Shown here one piece after another: positions 34,678 to 43,031 of a stretch of 64,000 bases of DNA. The DNA comes from Qingrenia yutianensis (GTDB lineage: Bacteria; Bacillota; Clostridia; UMGS1810): contig NZ_JACRTE010000001.1 of the NCBI RefSeq assembly GCF_014385105.1, positions 62,001 to 126,000 on the forward strand, in the 5' to 3' direction. The notes below the pieces were generated by a model that was not told where the DNA came from, did no database searches, and saw nothing but the letters and a program-made list of their open reading frames with translations. Within the stretch, counting starts at the first letter, position 1; each line of letters starts with the position of its first letter. The position numbers were made by a program, and so were the translations under genes.

Positions 34678-35360
34678 TTGGTATTATCGGCGCAATGCAG
34701 GTTGAAGTTGAACATATAAAAGCGGTTATGACGGATGTCGAAACCGAAACAATAAGCGGAATTGAGTTTTGCAGAGGCAAAATTTCGGGCAAAGATATGG
34801 TTGCTGCAAAATGCGGAATAGGCAAGGTTTTTGCGTCGGTGTGCGCCGAGGCGATGATTTTGCGCTATAACCCGGACGTTATTGTGAATATCGGCGTTGC
34901 CGGAACGCTTACGAATGAGCTTAATACGACCGATATTGCCGTTGCAAAAAGCGTTGTGCATCACGACCTTGATACTTCTCCGCTCGGCGATCCGATTGGA
35001 CTTATATCGGGCGTTAACATTATAAATATAGAGTGCGACAAAAAAGTTTCGTCACTTCTTGAAAAATGCGTAAAAAGTCTTGGCATAAACTGCAAAGCGG
35101 GCGTTATCGCGTCGGGCGACCAGTTTGTGTGCACCACCGAAAGAAAGAATTTTATACGCGATACGTTTAATGCAATCGCGTGCGAAATGGAGGGCGCAAG
35201 CATAGGTCACGTGTGCTTTATAAACGGCACAAGATTCGGCGTTCTGCGTGCAATTTCCGACGGTGCGGACGAAAAATCGCATATGGATTACGACAAATTT
35301 GTTCCGCTTGCGGCGAAAAATTCGTTTGAGGTTATAAAACGTTTTATCGAGGAATTTTAA
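34674..35360 (+). CDS. mtnN: 5'-methylthioadenosine/S-adenosylhomocysteine nucleosidase
   Basis: A 228-residue enzyme of standard length. It opens MIGIIGAMQVEVEHI (catalytic Glu in the EVE segment). The nucleoside site is VIASGDQFVCTT near residue 145, CEMEGASIGHVC near 172, and the catalytic Asp is in LRAISDGAD near 197. It removes adenine from MTA, SAH and 5'-deoxyadenosine, feeding methionine salvage and clearing inhibitors of radical-SAM and methyltransferase enzymes. Its ATG overlaps the AraC stop, so translation is coupled. Confidence 0.96.
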   Translation: MIGIIGAMQVEVEHIKAVMTDVETETISGIEFCRGKISGKDMVAAKCGIGKVFASVCAEAMILRYNPDVIVNIGVAGTLTNELNTTDIAVAKSVVHHDLDTSPLGDPIGLISGVNIINIECDKKVSSLLEKCVKSLGINCKAGVIASGDQFVCTTERKNFIRDTFNAIACEMEGASIGHVCFINGTRFGVLRAISDGADEKSHMDYDKFVPLAAKNSFEVIKRFIEEF

Positions 35361-35527
35361 AAAATTAAATTGTGAAATATTTGTGAATGAATTTTGAAAT
35401 AACTGTAAATTTTGCTGTATTTGATTGATTTTTTGAAAATAAGGTGCTAAACTGATTTTAACGAAAGATGTTTTGACATTTTTCTTTAAAATAAATGTAT
35501 GTTATTACTTAAAGGAGCTGATTTTTT
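35361..35527 (+). other. 167-bp AT-rich leader of the alcohol dehydrogenase gene
   Basis: TTGACA at 35473-35478 is a good -35 box, but only weak -10 candidates follow (for example TATGTT at 19 bp). A regulated promoter needing an activator would fit. No other structure is seen. Confidence 0.3.
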
Positions 35528-36676
35528 ATGGCAAACAGGTTTGTACTGAACGAAACATCGTATCACGGAAAGGGCGCAATTTTGAGTATAGCCGACGAGG
35601 TTAAAACGAGAGGTCTTAAAAAGGCATTTGTGTGTTCCGACCCCGACCTTATTAAGTTTAACGTAACAAAAAAGGTTACGGACGTGCTGGAAAAAAATTC
35701 GCTTGCGTTTGAAATTTATTCTGATATTAAGGCAAATCCGACAATTCAAAACGTGCAGTCGGGTGTTGCGGCGTTTAAAAAAGCAGGCGCCGACTATATT
35801 ATCGCAATCGGCGGAGGTTCGTCAATCGACACCGCAAAGGCAATAGGCATAATCATAAACAACCCCGAACACGAGGACGTAAGAAGTCTTGAGGGCGCGG
35901 TTGTCACAAAAAATAAATGCGTTCCGATTATCGCGGTTCCCACAACCGCAGGAACAGCGGCGGAGGTTACAATCAACTATGTTATAACCGACGTTGAGAA
36001 AAACAGAAAGTTCGTTTGCGTTGACCCGCACGATATTCCCGTTGTTGCGGTTGTAGACCCTGATATGATGTCGTCAATGCCCAAAGGTCTTACGGCGGCT
36101 ACAGGTATGGACGCGCTCACACACGCTATTGAGGGTTATATCACAAAAGGCGCGTGGGAACTTTCGGATATGTTCCACCTAAAAGCTATTGAAATTATTT
36201 CGCGCTCGCTCCGCGGTGCGGTTGAAAACACTCCCGAAGGCAGAGAGGGAATGGCGCTCGGTCAGTATGTTGCAGGTATGGGATTTTCAAATGTCGGACT
36301 TGGCATCGTTCACTCTATGGCTCACCCCCTCGGTGCGCTTTATGACACACCCCACGGCGTTGCAAACGCTATAATTCTTCCTGTTGTTATGGAATACAAT
36401 GCTGAAGCAACGGGCGAAAAATACCGTGATATTGCAAAAGCTATGGGCGTTGAGGGAACAGAAAAAATGACGCAGGCAGAATACAGAAAAGCTGCGGTTG
36501 ACGCGGTTAAAAAGCTTGCGGCGGACGTTGGTATCCCTGCCGATTTGAAAGAAATCGTAAAGAAAGAGGATATTCCGTTCCTTGCGCAGTCTGCATATGA
36601 CGACGCTTGCCGTCCGGGCAACCCGAAAGACACAAGCGTAGAGGAAATTGCAAAGCTTTACGAATCTATGATTTAA
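35528..36676 (+). CDS. fucO: Iron-containing alcohol dehydrogenase, lactaldehyde reductase-like
   Basis: A 382-residue group III alcohol dehydrogenase. The NAD site is IIAIGGGSSIDTAKAIG near residue 97. Iron ligands lie in GMDALTHAIEG near 196 and in HSMAHPLGALYDTPHGVANA near 263-282. The sequence is closest to FucO, which reduces lactaldehyde to 1,2-propanediol and also handles glycolaldehyde. Substrate choice cannot be proved from sequence. It stands alone between an AT-rich leader and a strong terminator. In context it could reduce the aldehyde released by the sugar-acid operon at 37.3-42.0 kb (inference). Confidence 0.88.
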   Translation: MANRFVLNETSYHGKGAILSIADEVKTRGLKKAFVCSDPDLIKFNVTKKVTDVLEKNSLAFEIYSDIKANPTIQNVQSGVAAFKKAGADYIIAIGGGSSIDTAKAIGIIINNPEHEDVRSLEGAVVTKNKCVPIIAVPTTAGTAAEVTINYVITDVEKNRKFVCVDPHDIPVVAVVDPDMMSSMPKGLTAATGMDALTHAIEGYITKGAWELSDMFHLKAIEIISRSLRGAVENTPEGREGMALGQYVAGMGFSNVGLGIVHSMAHPLGALYDTPHGVANAIILPVVMEYNAEATGEKYRDIAKAMGVEGTEKMTQAEYRKAAVDAVKKLAADVGIPADLKEIVKKEDIPFLAQSAYDDACRPGNPKDTSVEEIAKLYESMI

Positions 36677-36692
36677 GTTTTTTCTCAAAAAT

Positions 36693-36726
36693 AAAATCCG
36701 CTCTTGTATGTGAGAGCGGATTTTTT
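36693..36726. terminator. Bidirectional terminator, fucO / ybaK
   Basis: 12-bp perfect stem (36693-36704 with 36713-36724), 8-base loop, T run on the plus strand and A run before it. Confidence 0.85.
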
Positions 36727-36735
36727 ATGTTTACT

Positions 36736-37206
36736 TTATTCTTTTGCTTTGCACACATCAACCCATTCGTCGCATTTTGAAAGCTTTTCAAGCTCGGCGA
36801 CGGTTACTTCTATGGCGCTGTTTGAGCTTCCGCACGCAGGGAAAACGGTGTCAAAACGTTTTAACGATTCGTCAAGATACACCTTTACACCATCGTTTAC
36901 TGCGAACGGGCAAACACCGCCGACCGCGTGACCGATAAGTTTTGCCGCCTCGTCGGGAGTGAGCATTTTTGCCTTTACACCGAATTTTTTCTTATATTTT
37001 GCGTTGTCGATTTTCATATCACCGGCGGTGACAACCAAAATCGGCTCGTCATTTTTCATAAATGAAATGGATTTTGCAATCCGCGCGCCCTCACAGTTCA
37101 GCGCCTTTGCCGCAAGCTCCACCGTTGCGCTGGAAACGTCAAATTCCAAAATTCTGCCGTCAATATTCAGTGTTTTAAAATAGTCTCTCACTTTTTCAAT
37201 AGACAT
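36736..37206 (-). CDS. YbaK/EbsC-type aminoacyl-tRNA deacylase
   Basis: A 156-residue single-domain protein of the YbaK/ProX fold. LNCEGARIAKSISFM near residue 38 and the loop GHAVGGVCPFAVND near 98 match the family, with the conserved lysine in the AKSI segment. Relatives hydrolyse mischarged tRNA such as Cys-tRNA(Pro) or Ala-tRNA(Pro). ATG 37206 (MSIEKVRDYF) is used, because AGAGGTGCATACAA precedes it; the earlier in-frame start at 37245 lacks a site. It is monocistronic, convergent with fucO. Confidence 0.88.
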   Translation of the reverse strand: MSIEKVRDYFKTLNIDGRILEFDVSSATVELAAKALNCEGARIAKSISFMKNDEPILVVTAGDMKIDNAKYKKKFGVKAKMLTPDEAAKLIGHAVGGVCPFAVNDGVKVYLDESLKRFDTVFPACGSSNSAIEVTVAELEKLSKCDEWVDVCKAKE

Positions 37207-37303
37207 TTGTATGCACCTCTCGGGAAGTAAATAAAATACAGACAATCAAATTTATTTTGACTGTCTGTATAATAATAGCACCTATTTTGAAAAATGTCAA
37301 ATT

Positions 37304-38212
37304 TTAGAGCGCCGACTGTGTATCGTTCGGGTCGCCGTTTATTGCAAGGTCGTATTCGTGCGACCAGTCAAGACCGCGGTACTGCGCCGCTCTGTCGTCT
37401 TTTTCGATAAATTCCATAAGCAGGTCGAGCATATCCTTTGTCCAGGTGTTCTTGTCAATCTGCGCGGTTGTGAATTTGTTGAGCGTAATCATTTCAAAAC
37501 CGAACAAGTCTTTAACCTGTGTTTTTGCCGCACCGCCGACAACCTCCTCAACAAGATGAGAGGGGATAAACAAAACTCCGCCGCCTGCGCCGAAAACAAC
37601 GTCGCCGGGGAGGCAGATTGCGTTGCCTATACGTGTAGGCGTGTTGTATGCTGTCATAATAAAGTCGCGTATCGGTGTGGGGTCAATTCCTCGGTAGTAA
37701 ACCTGTGTGTTTTCAACTTTTTTCATCTGCTCGGTATCGCGCACACCGCCCCAGATTACTGCACCGCCGTTCTCGTTTTTTGTCTTGTTTTTGAGCGCGG
37801 TTGTAAGATTTCCGCCCAAGAATGTGCCCTTGTAGATTTTGTCATACATATCAATAACGGGAACGTCGTATTCCATAAGATTGTCAATAACCCACTGATT
37901 GTATGTACCTGTTCTGCCTTCGCTTCTGCCGATGTCCTTTACAACCTCGTCAAAATCGGGACGGAACGGGCAGTATGTAGCGGTAACCGCACGTCCGATA
38001 AGCTTCCTTCCGTCGTCGTGAAGTGTGTGAAATCTGCCTTCAAACTGGCTTTCGTAGCCTTTTACGAAGATAGGCTTCCAAACCTCTTCAAGCGTGAGAT
38101 TTTTAAGCGCTTTCAAGTATTTCACGTCAACTTTGGGTCTGCCGTCGGGAAGTCTTTCGCCTTTCCACTGCGGTGTAAGTTTAATTATTTCTTCTTTAAC
38201 GTTAAAATTCAT
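37304..38212 (-). CDS. RraA-like protein (HMG/CHA aldolase superfamily)
   Basis: A 302-residue protein, longer than typical RraA (about 160-230). The core contains GRAVTATYCPFRPDF near residue 72, AVIWGGVRDTEQMKK near 150 (GGxRD, with the residues that bind substrate and metal) and PGDVVFGAGGGVLFIPSHLVEEVV near 203-226. In many relatives the last motif reads D-x-D-G-V, so one acidic position is Gly here. Family members are either RNase E inhibitors or class II aldolases for 2-oxo-4-hydroxy acids. Being last in a sugar operon (after GH10, SDR and an enolase-superfamily enzyme), the aldolase role is more likely. The gap to GH10 is 17 bases. Confidence 0.82.
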   Translation of the reverse strand: MNFNVKEEIIKLTPQWKGERLPDGRPKVDVKYLKALKNLTLEEVWKPIFVKGYESQFEGRFHTLHDDGRKLIGRAVTATYCPFRPDFDEVVKDIGRSEGRTGTYNQWVIDNLMEYDVPVIDMYDKIYKGTFLGGNLTTALKNKTKNENGGAVIWGGVRDTEQMKKVENTQVYYRGIDPTPIRDFIMTAYNTPTRIGNAICLPGDVVFGAGGGVLFIPSHLVEEVVGGAAKTQVKDLFGFEMITLNKFTTAQIDKNTWTKDMLDLLMEFIEKDDRAAQYRGLDWSHEYDLAINGDPNDTQSAL

Positions 38213-38229
38213 TTTTAACCCTCCTCGGA

Positions 38230-39552
38230 TTATAATTGTATCTTAATTTCATTTTCCGTGTTGCTTTTGAGCTTAATGTCAAATTTTTTGTCATCGACGG
38301 TTATTGTATAATTGCCGTAAAATCCTCTGAATTTCGCCGTTCCGCCGCCGTTTGTTTCAGCTTCGGTGTTTGTAATCCAGCGTTCGGTAAACAGATGCTT
38401 AATCATATCGTAAGCAGGTTTTTTGCTCATATCAAAGCGCAAAAGTCCGCCTCTGAATATGTTTTCGCCCACCGTCATATCGCCTTGAGGCGCCCAGGCC
38501 GCATATCCGTCAACCAAATTCCAGTAAATAACCGCCTCAACCGCCTTGTGGCTGAACCAGATGCTGTATAAATTCTCGATAAGCTCTGCCTGAATTTTTT
38601 CATCCTCGGCAGTATCCGAATATGCAGGAATTGTGATTTCGGTAACCTGCAAGGGTTTGCCGAGTTTCTCGTAAGTATCGAGAACGCTGAACAGCGCTTT
38701 CGGATTATACATATCGGTTACGTTGTTTTTCTCATTCGGCGCACGGTCGAACACGTGATACTGCATACCGATTGTGTCAATGCGCAGTCCCTTGTCCAAG
38801 CCGTTTTTAATCATCTGATAATATCCGCTTCGCGTATATGCAAAGTGCCACCATTTCCACACCTGCGACGCCTCGTTTATAATCAGTTCGTTTGACGGGA
38901 AATATTTTTCCGCAAGCTTGAAGTTCCAGTCAAGCACGTCGTCGGACACAAAAAATGCGTTTTTGCTCCAAGGCGGCTGTGTGCAGAATAATTCGTTTAT
39001 AACCTCCCAGCCGTTAATGCGGTCTGCATAGCGTTCCGCAAGCGCTTTGTATCTTATTTCAAGCTTTTGTTTCATATCGCGGATATCGGTTTTGCTGACC
39101 CAGTCGGGCTGAAAATTAAAGTACGTAAGACAGTGCGCCTTTGGTGTTATTCCGTATTTTTCGCAGTATTCAAGGCACAAATCGGGCGCAGGACGTCTGT
39201 AAACCTTCGGGCTGTCCTTTTCAAATCTCGGTTTTCCCTGAACAGGCTCAAGGTCACTCCAGTAGAAGGGCAGGGTAGCCTCGTTAAACGCGTCCTTAAA
39301 CGCCTTTTTGTATTTCTCGTTCTTTTCCTCCGACTCTAACTCGTCAAGCATAAAAATGTTTGAGCCGTGCAAAAATTCGTGTTTTTTCTGTTCGGCTTTG
39401 ATTTTTTTGCCGGCAACCGGTTTTCCGTCTTTGTCAACAAGTTTAATTTTTGCAAAACCTTTTCGGTTAAGCTCAATGCCGTTTTTTACTCTTTCTTCGG
39501 TTTCTTCTTTGTATTTGTTAAAATTTACAAAAATATCATCGCGTCTGCTCAT
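38230..39552 (-). CDS. GH10-type glycoside hydrolase (intracellular xylanase-like)
   Basis: A 440-residue protein without a signal peptide, so probably cytoplasmic and acting on imported short oligosaccharides. An N-terminal beta module (residues 1-60, NRKGFAKIKLVDKDGKPV) precedes the TIM barrel. The barrel contains HEFLHGSNIF, KAHCLTYFNFQPDW, the acid/base Glu in NGWEVINELF near residue 183 and the nucleophile Glu in LQVTEITIP near 303. A C-terminal module of about 40 residues (FRGFYGNYTITVDDK) follows. GH10 enzymes cut beta-1,4-xylan and related chains. The 97-aa product at 40309 is built from the same N- and C-terminal modules. It lies between SDR and RraA-like genes. Confidence 0.87.
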   Translation of the reverse strand: MSRRDDIFVNFNKYKEETEERVKNGIELNRKGFAKIKLVDKDGKPVAGKKIKAEQKKHEFLHGSNIFMLDELESEEKNEKYKKAFKDAFNEATLPFYWSDLEPVQGKPRFEKDSPKVYRRPAPDLCLEYCEKYGITPKAHCLTYFNFQPDWVSKTDIRDMKQKLEIRYKALAERYADRINGWEVINELFCTQPPWSKNAFFVSDDVLDWNFKLAEKYFPSNELIINEASQVWKWWHFAYTRSGYYQMIKNGLDKGLRIDTIGMQYHVFDRAPNEKNNVTDMYNPKALFSVLDTYEKLGKPLQVTEITIPAYSDTAEDEKIQAELIENLYSIWFSHKAVEAVIYWNLVDGYAAWAPQGDMTVGENIFRGGLLRFDMSKKPAYDMIKHLFTERWITNTEAETNGGGTAKFRGFYGNYTITVDDKKFDIKLKSNTENEIKIQL

Positions 39553-39567
39553 ATTTATTCTCCTTAT

Positions 39568-40296
39568 TTACAGGTGCATTCCGCCGTCTATAATGATTTC
39601 CGAACCGGTGATGTATCTTGCCTCGTCACTGCACAAATAAAGCACAGCTGGGGCAATATCGGACGGTGTGCCGACGTATCCGCACGGTATGCTCGCCTCA
39701 ACCTTTTTCAAAAAATCGCCGTCGCTTAATGCCGTCGTGTTTCGGGGGGTATTGATGGCACCGGGCGCAACGTTGTTAACCGTCACGCCGTACGGCGCAA
39801 GCGACGGAGCGATATTTTCGACAAGTTTCATCTGTGCGGCTTTCGTCACGCCGTAGAGCGAAAGCTCGGGGTGGTTGTTGTATTGGTTCACACTGCCGAT
39901 TGTGACAATTCTGCCGTTCTTCTTCTCCATCATTTTCGGGGAGTATTTCTTTATAAGATAGTATGTGCTTTTGATATTGCAGTTAAACTGTGCGTCAAAT
40001 TCCTCTTCGGTAAATTCGTTCCATTTGCGCTTGTACTGAATTGACGCGTTGAGAACAAGTATGTCAACATCGCCTGTTTTTTCATACATAGCGTCAATGT
40101 CGCTCATTTTGCAAAGGTCTGCACGCACGGGAGCGCTGTTTTTAATCTGTTCGCTCGCTTTTTTGCATTTTTCCTCGCTCGACGCACCGTTTATATAAAC
40201 AAACGCGCCGTGTTCGGACAATACTTTTGCAATTTCAAAGCCTATACCTTGTGTCGCGCCGGTAACCAGCGCTGTTTTTCCGTTTAAATCAAACAT
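39568..40296 (-). CDS. Short-chain dehydrogenase/reductase (SDR)
   Basis: A 242-residue classical SDR. The cofactor motif is TGATQGIG near residue 12. VLNASIQY is near 80 in place of NNAG, and the catalytic triad shows as Ser in TIGSVNQYNN and the YGVTKAA (YxxxK) motif near 152. The end, YITGSEIIIDGGMHL, is typical of sugar or polyol dehydrogenases. It probably oxidises or reduces a sugar or its acid in the operon. ATG 40296 (MFDLNGKTAL) is used, with AAAGGGTG as its binding site; GTG 40305 overlaps that site. The spacing to GH10 is 15 bases. Confidence 0.93.
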   Translation of the reverse strand: MFDLNGKTALVTGATQGIGFEIAKVLSEHGAFVYINGASSEEKCKKASEQIKNSAPVRADLCKMSDIDAMYEKTGDVDILVLNASIQYKRKWNEFTEEEFDAQFNCNIKSTYYLIKKYSPKMMEKKNGRIVTIGSVNQYNNHPELSLYGVTKAAQMKLVENIAPSLAPYGVTVNNVAPGAINTPRNTTALSDGDFLKKVEASIPCGYVGTPSDIAPAVLYLCSDEARYITGSEIIIDGGMHL

Positions 40297-40308
40297 TTTT
40301 GTCACCCT

Positions 40309-40602
40309 TTAAATTGAAAACGAAAATTCGTTTCCGCCGTTTTTAGAAAATTTAATCTTGCCGTTTGCACATTTGCCGTCCGCTGTGATTTCAACATCGT
40401 AATCGCCGTAAAATCCGCGTGTTTCGGCATATCCTGTACCGTTTGACGAGATTTTCGCATTTTTCACAGGCTTGCCGTCCGCGTCTGTCACGTTTATTTT
40501 TAAATTGCCTTTTCTATACTTTTCAATGCCGTCTTTAACTCTTTCGTCGGTGAAATCTCTGTATTTGTCGAAATACTCGAAAATCTTCATTCTTTCACCC
40601 AT
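40309..40602 (-). CDS. 97-aa GH10 paralogue lacking the whole catalytic domain
   Basis: Residues 1-54 (FDKYRDFTDERVKDGIEKYR, then NVTDADGKPVKNAKI) match the N-terminal module of the GH10 protein two genes downstream. Residues 55-97 (TGYAETRGFYGDYDVEITAD and the rest) match its C-terminal 41 residues. The TIM barrel of about 340 residues between them is missing, and the frame is intact. AAGGAGAGTTTAAAT gives a strong ribosome binding site before ATG 40602, and the gene sits within the operon. It is either a decaying deletion product or a small retained beta-module protein, for example a binding or assembly partner. It has no catalytic residue and no signal peptide. Confidence 0.8.
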   Translation of the reverse strand: MGERMKIFEYFDKYRDFTDERVKDGIEKYRKGNLKINVTDADGKPVKNAKISSNGTGYAETRGFYGDYDVEITADGKCANGKIKFSKNGGNEFSFSI

Positions 40603-40634
40603 ATTTAAACTCTCCTTAAATTTTTAAACGGGAT

Positions 40635-42005
40635 TTAGCTCCATTCTCTGTCGTTCGCCCATTCGTTGTCCCAGAAAGATGTATCTGCCCACATTTCGGG
40701 ATATTTTTCGTGCATATGCTCCGAAATAAGCTCCTCGTTTAAGCTGTCAATGCCAAGACCGGGCTTGTTGGGAACGTCTACGAAACCGTCTTTAAAGAGC
40801 GGATTTGCAATGCCGTATGCAAGATCGTTCCACCACGGAATGTCAACCGAATGAAATTCAACTGCAAGAACGTTCTGAACAGCCGCCGCCGCGTGAATTG
40901 CCGCCATACAAGCAATGGGGCTTTCCGCCATATGAATTGCCATAGCAACGCCGTATTTGTCGCACATATTGCCGAGTTTTTTCATTTCCATAGCTCCGCC
41001 GACCGTCAAAATGTCGGGGTGAACAACCGAAACTCCGCCGTTTTCCATAAGCGGTTTGAAGTTTTCGGCAAGATAAATGTCCTCGCCGGTGCAGATGGGA
41101 ACGTGAACCGCATTTGAAATTTTCTCAAAATGCTTTGTGTAATGCCACGGCGCAATGTCCTCAATCCACGCGATGTTGTATTTTTCAAGACGTTTTGCAA
41201 ACATTATGCAGTCCTCAATGCAAACGTGACCGAAATGGTCGATAGCAAGCGGAACTTCATAGCCGATAACGCTGCGAACCTGTTTTACGTAGTCTTCAAG
41301 ATAATCCATGCCTTTTTCGGTCATATGTATGCCTGTAGCGTGGTGCGGAATTGTGAAAATTTCGTAGTTTTTGCCCAGCATCATATCCATATCTATAGAG
41401 CCTTTTTGATGGTTAATCGCCTTCATAGAGTATTTTTTGATGTCCTCCAAAAATCCCAAAGGCGCGTTAAGACAACCCGGCTCGTCCAGCATAAGCTCAA
41501 TTCCGAGGTCCATTTTAAGGAACGTAAAGCCCTGTTCCATACGTTTTTTGAGCGCGTGGCCCATATCTGTGCCGGTATGCTTTCCGTCAACGTCGGTATC
41601 GCAGTACATTCTAACCTTGTCGCGGAATTTTCCGCCGAGCATCTGCCAGAGCGGAACGCCCCAGGCTTTGCCTGCCAAATCCCACATTGCAATTTCAAGT
41701 CCCGAGACACCGCCGCCCTGACGCGAATGACCGCCGAACTGTTTAATGCGTCGGAAAATTTTGTCAACATTGCACGGATTTTCGCCTACAATACGCGATT
41801 TTAACATAAGCGCATATGTAGCGCTCGACGCGTCGCGAACCTCGCCGTAACCGACAATGCCCTGATTTGTGTAAACCTTTATAAGAGGGCAGTGCTTGGG
41901 CGCGCCGTTAAGATTTGCAACTCTGATGTCCGTAATTTTTAAATCGGACGGTGAAGAGCAAGTGTTGACATTCTCTGAAATAATGTCGCTTAAATTTTTG
42001 TTCAA
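40635..42005 (-). CDS. Enolase superfamily, mandelate racemase/sugar-acid dehydratase type
   Basis: A 456-residue protein. The N-terminal capping domain (LIKVYTNQGIVGYGEV, then GGHSRQGGGVSGLEIAMWDLAGK) is followed by a barrel with metal ligands in PLAIDHFGH (Asp), WIEDIAPW (Glu) and ICTGEDIY (Glu), and a His in AIHMAESP. FLKMDLGIEL offers the KxD-type catalytic lysine. Members near this type dehydrate aldonic or uronic acids to 2-keto-3-deoxy acids; which acid cannot be read. It is the first gene of the minus-strand operon, after GGAGGAATAAATTTTG. The start lies opposite the AraC gene. Confidence 0.88.
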   Translation of the reverse strand: MNKNLSDIISENVNTCSSPSDLKITDIRVANLNGAPKHCPLIKVYTNQGIVGYGEVRDASSATYALMLKSRIVGENPCNVDKIFRRIKQFGGHSRQGGGVSGLEIAMWDLAGKAWGVPLWQMLGGKFRDKVRMYCDTDVDGKHTGTDMGHALKKRMEQGFTFLKMDLGIELMLDEPGCLNAPLGFLEDIKKYSMKAINHQKGSIDMDMMLGKNYEIFTIPHHATGIHMTEKGMDYLEDYVKQVRSVIGYEVPLAIDHFGHVCIEDCIMFAKRLEKYNIAWIEDIAPWHYTKHFEKISNAVHVPICTGEDIYLAENFKPLMENGGVSVVHPDILTVGGAMEMKKLGNMCDKYGVAMAIHMAESPIACMAAIHAAAAVQNVLAVEFHSVDIPWWNDLAYGIANPLFKDGFVDVPNKPGLGIDSLNEELISEHMHEKYPEMWADTSFWDNEWANDREWS

Positions 42006-42076
42006 AATTTATTCCTCCTTGACATAATCGTATTTTTGTTATAATATGATTATATATCGCTCAAGGAAATTTTTCA

Positions 42077-42110
42077 TCTACTATATTTGTAAGTTTATCC
42101 ACTATATTCT
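42077..42110. promoter_or_regulatory. 21-bp direct repeats, likely AraC-type operator
   Basis: ATCTACTATATTT (42077-42089) and ATCCACTATATTC (42098-42110) differ at two positions and are exactly 21 bp apart, two helical turns. They lie in the 125-base divergent region between the dehydratase operon and its AraC regulator gene. AraC-family proteins bind such direct repeats. A plus-strand TTGACA/TATAAT pair with a short 15-bp spacer (42016-42042) and an ATAATC...GATTAT inverted repeat lie beside them. Confidence 0.6.
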
Positions 42111-42130
42111 GTTTTAAAGGATTGATAAAA

Positions 42131-43003
42131 ATGCGGTTTGCCGAAAAAAGTTTATATTATGAAGAAAACAAACCACTTGTTAAAATATTTCATTCCACCG
42201 TGCCGTCGGGAAAGAGGGACTACCGCGAGCATCACCACACCGAGTGCGAGCTGTCGCTTTTTAAAAGCGGTGCGGGTGTGTATTCGCTTTCCGACAAAAG
42301 ATACGAATTTAAAAAAGGCGACGTTTTTCTGTTCGGCAGTGACGAACCGCACTGCATAACCGATATTTACGGCGACGAAAAATTCGACCTTATAAACATC
42401 CACTTTGAACCGCGCGTTTTGTGGTCGGACAAAATGCTTGCCGACAAAAATTTTATCCGCATATTTTTCGACCGCGGTAAAAATTTTGAAAACCGCATTG
42501 ACAGAAAAAATCCGTATACAAGCGTTATAAAAGACCTTATTTTTAAATTTGAAAACGAGGTCGGCAGCAAGAAATTCAACAGCGATATGATGGCAAAAAT
42601 GTATCTTGTCGAAATTTTCACGCACCTTACGCGCGAATACGGCTATATAAACGAAAAAAGCGATTTTCAAAATTCCGCGCAGTCGCTTTCGTGCATAAAC
42701 CGCGCTCTCAAATTTATCGACGACAACCTTTCTGACGAAATCACACTTGACCGTCTTGCAAAAGAGGCGGCAATGAACAAAACATATTTTTCAACCGTTT
42801 TTAAGAAATTCAACGGGATTTCGCCGTGGGAATATATTGTGATAAAACGCGTCGAAATGGCAATCGGACTGTTAAAATCCACCGAGCTTAAAAAGTTGGA
42901 AATTGCCGAGCAGTGCGGATTTAACAGCGCGTCGAATTTTTATAAAACCTTTAAAAAAGTGACGGGCAAACCGCCGGAATATTATTGCAAAAAAAGGGAT
43001 TGA
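42131..43003 (+). CDS. AraC-family regulator of the sugar-acid operon
   Basis: A 290-residue regulator. The N-terminal cupin half contains REHHHTECELSLFKSG and KKGDVFLFGSDEPHCI. The C-terminal 100 residues have two helix-turn-helix units: ITLDRLAKEAAMNKTYFSTVFKK near 200 and EIAEQCGFNSASNFYKTFKK near 250, ending GKPPEYY. ATG 42131 is used, with AAAGGA nine bases before it; TTG 42122 overlaps that site. It is transcribed away from the dehydratase operon and most likely controls it through the repeats at 42077-42110 (inference from position). Its stop codon lies in the stem of the terminator. Confidence 0.93.
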   Translation: MRFAEKSLYYEENKPLVKIFHSTVPSGKRDYREHHHTECELSLFKSGAGVYSLSDKRYEFKKGDVFLFGSDEPHCITDIYGDEKFDLINIHFEPRVLWSDKMLADKNFIRIFFDRGKNFENRIDRKNPYTSVIKDLIFKFENEVGSKKFNSDMMAKMYLVEIFTHLTREYGYINEKSDFQNSAQSLSCINRALKFIDDNLSDEITLDRLAKEAAMNKTYFSTVFKKFNGISPWEYIVIKRVEMAIGLLKSTELKKLEIAEQCGFNSASNFYKTFKKVTGKPPEYYCKKRD

Positions 43004-43019
43004 AAATTCAATCCCTTTT
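42992..43019. terminator. Bidirectional terminator, AraC gene / glyQS
   Basis: 12-bp perfect stem (42992-43003 with 43008-43019), loop AAAT. The left arm includes the AraC stop codon. Confidence 0.85.
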
Positions 43020-43031
43020 ATATATATAAAC

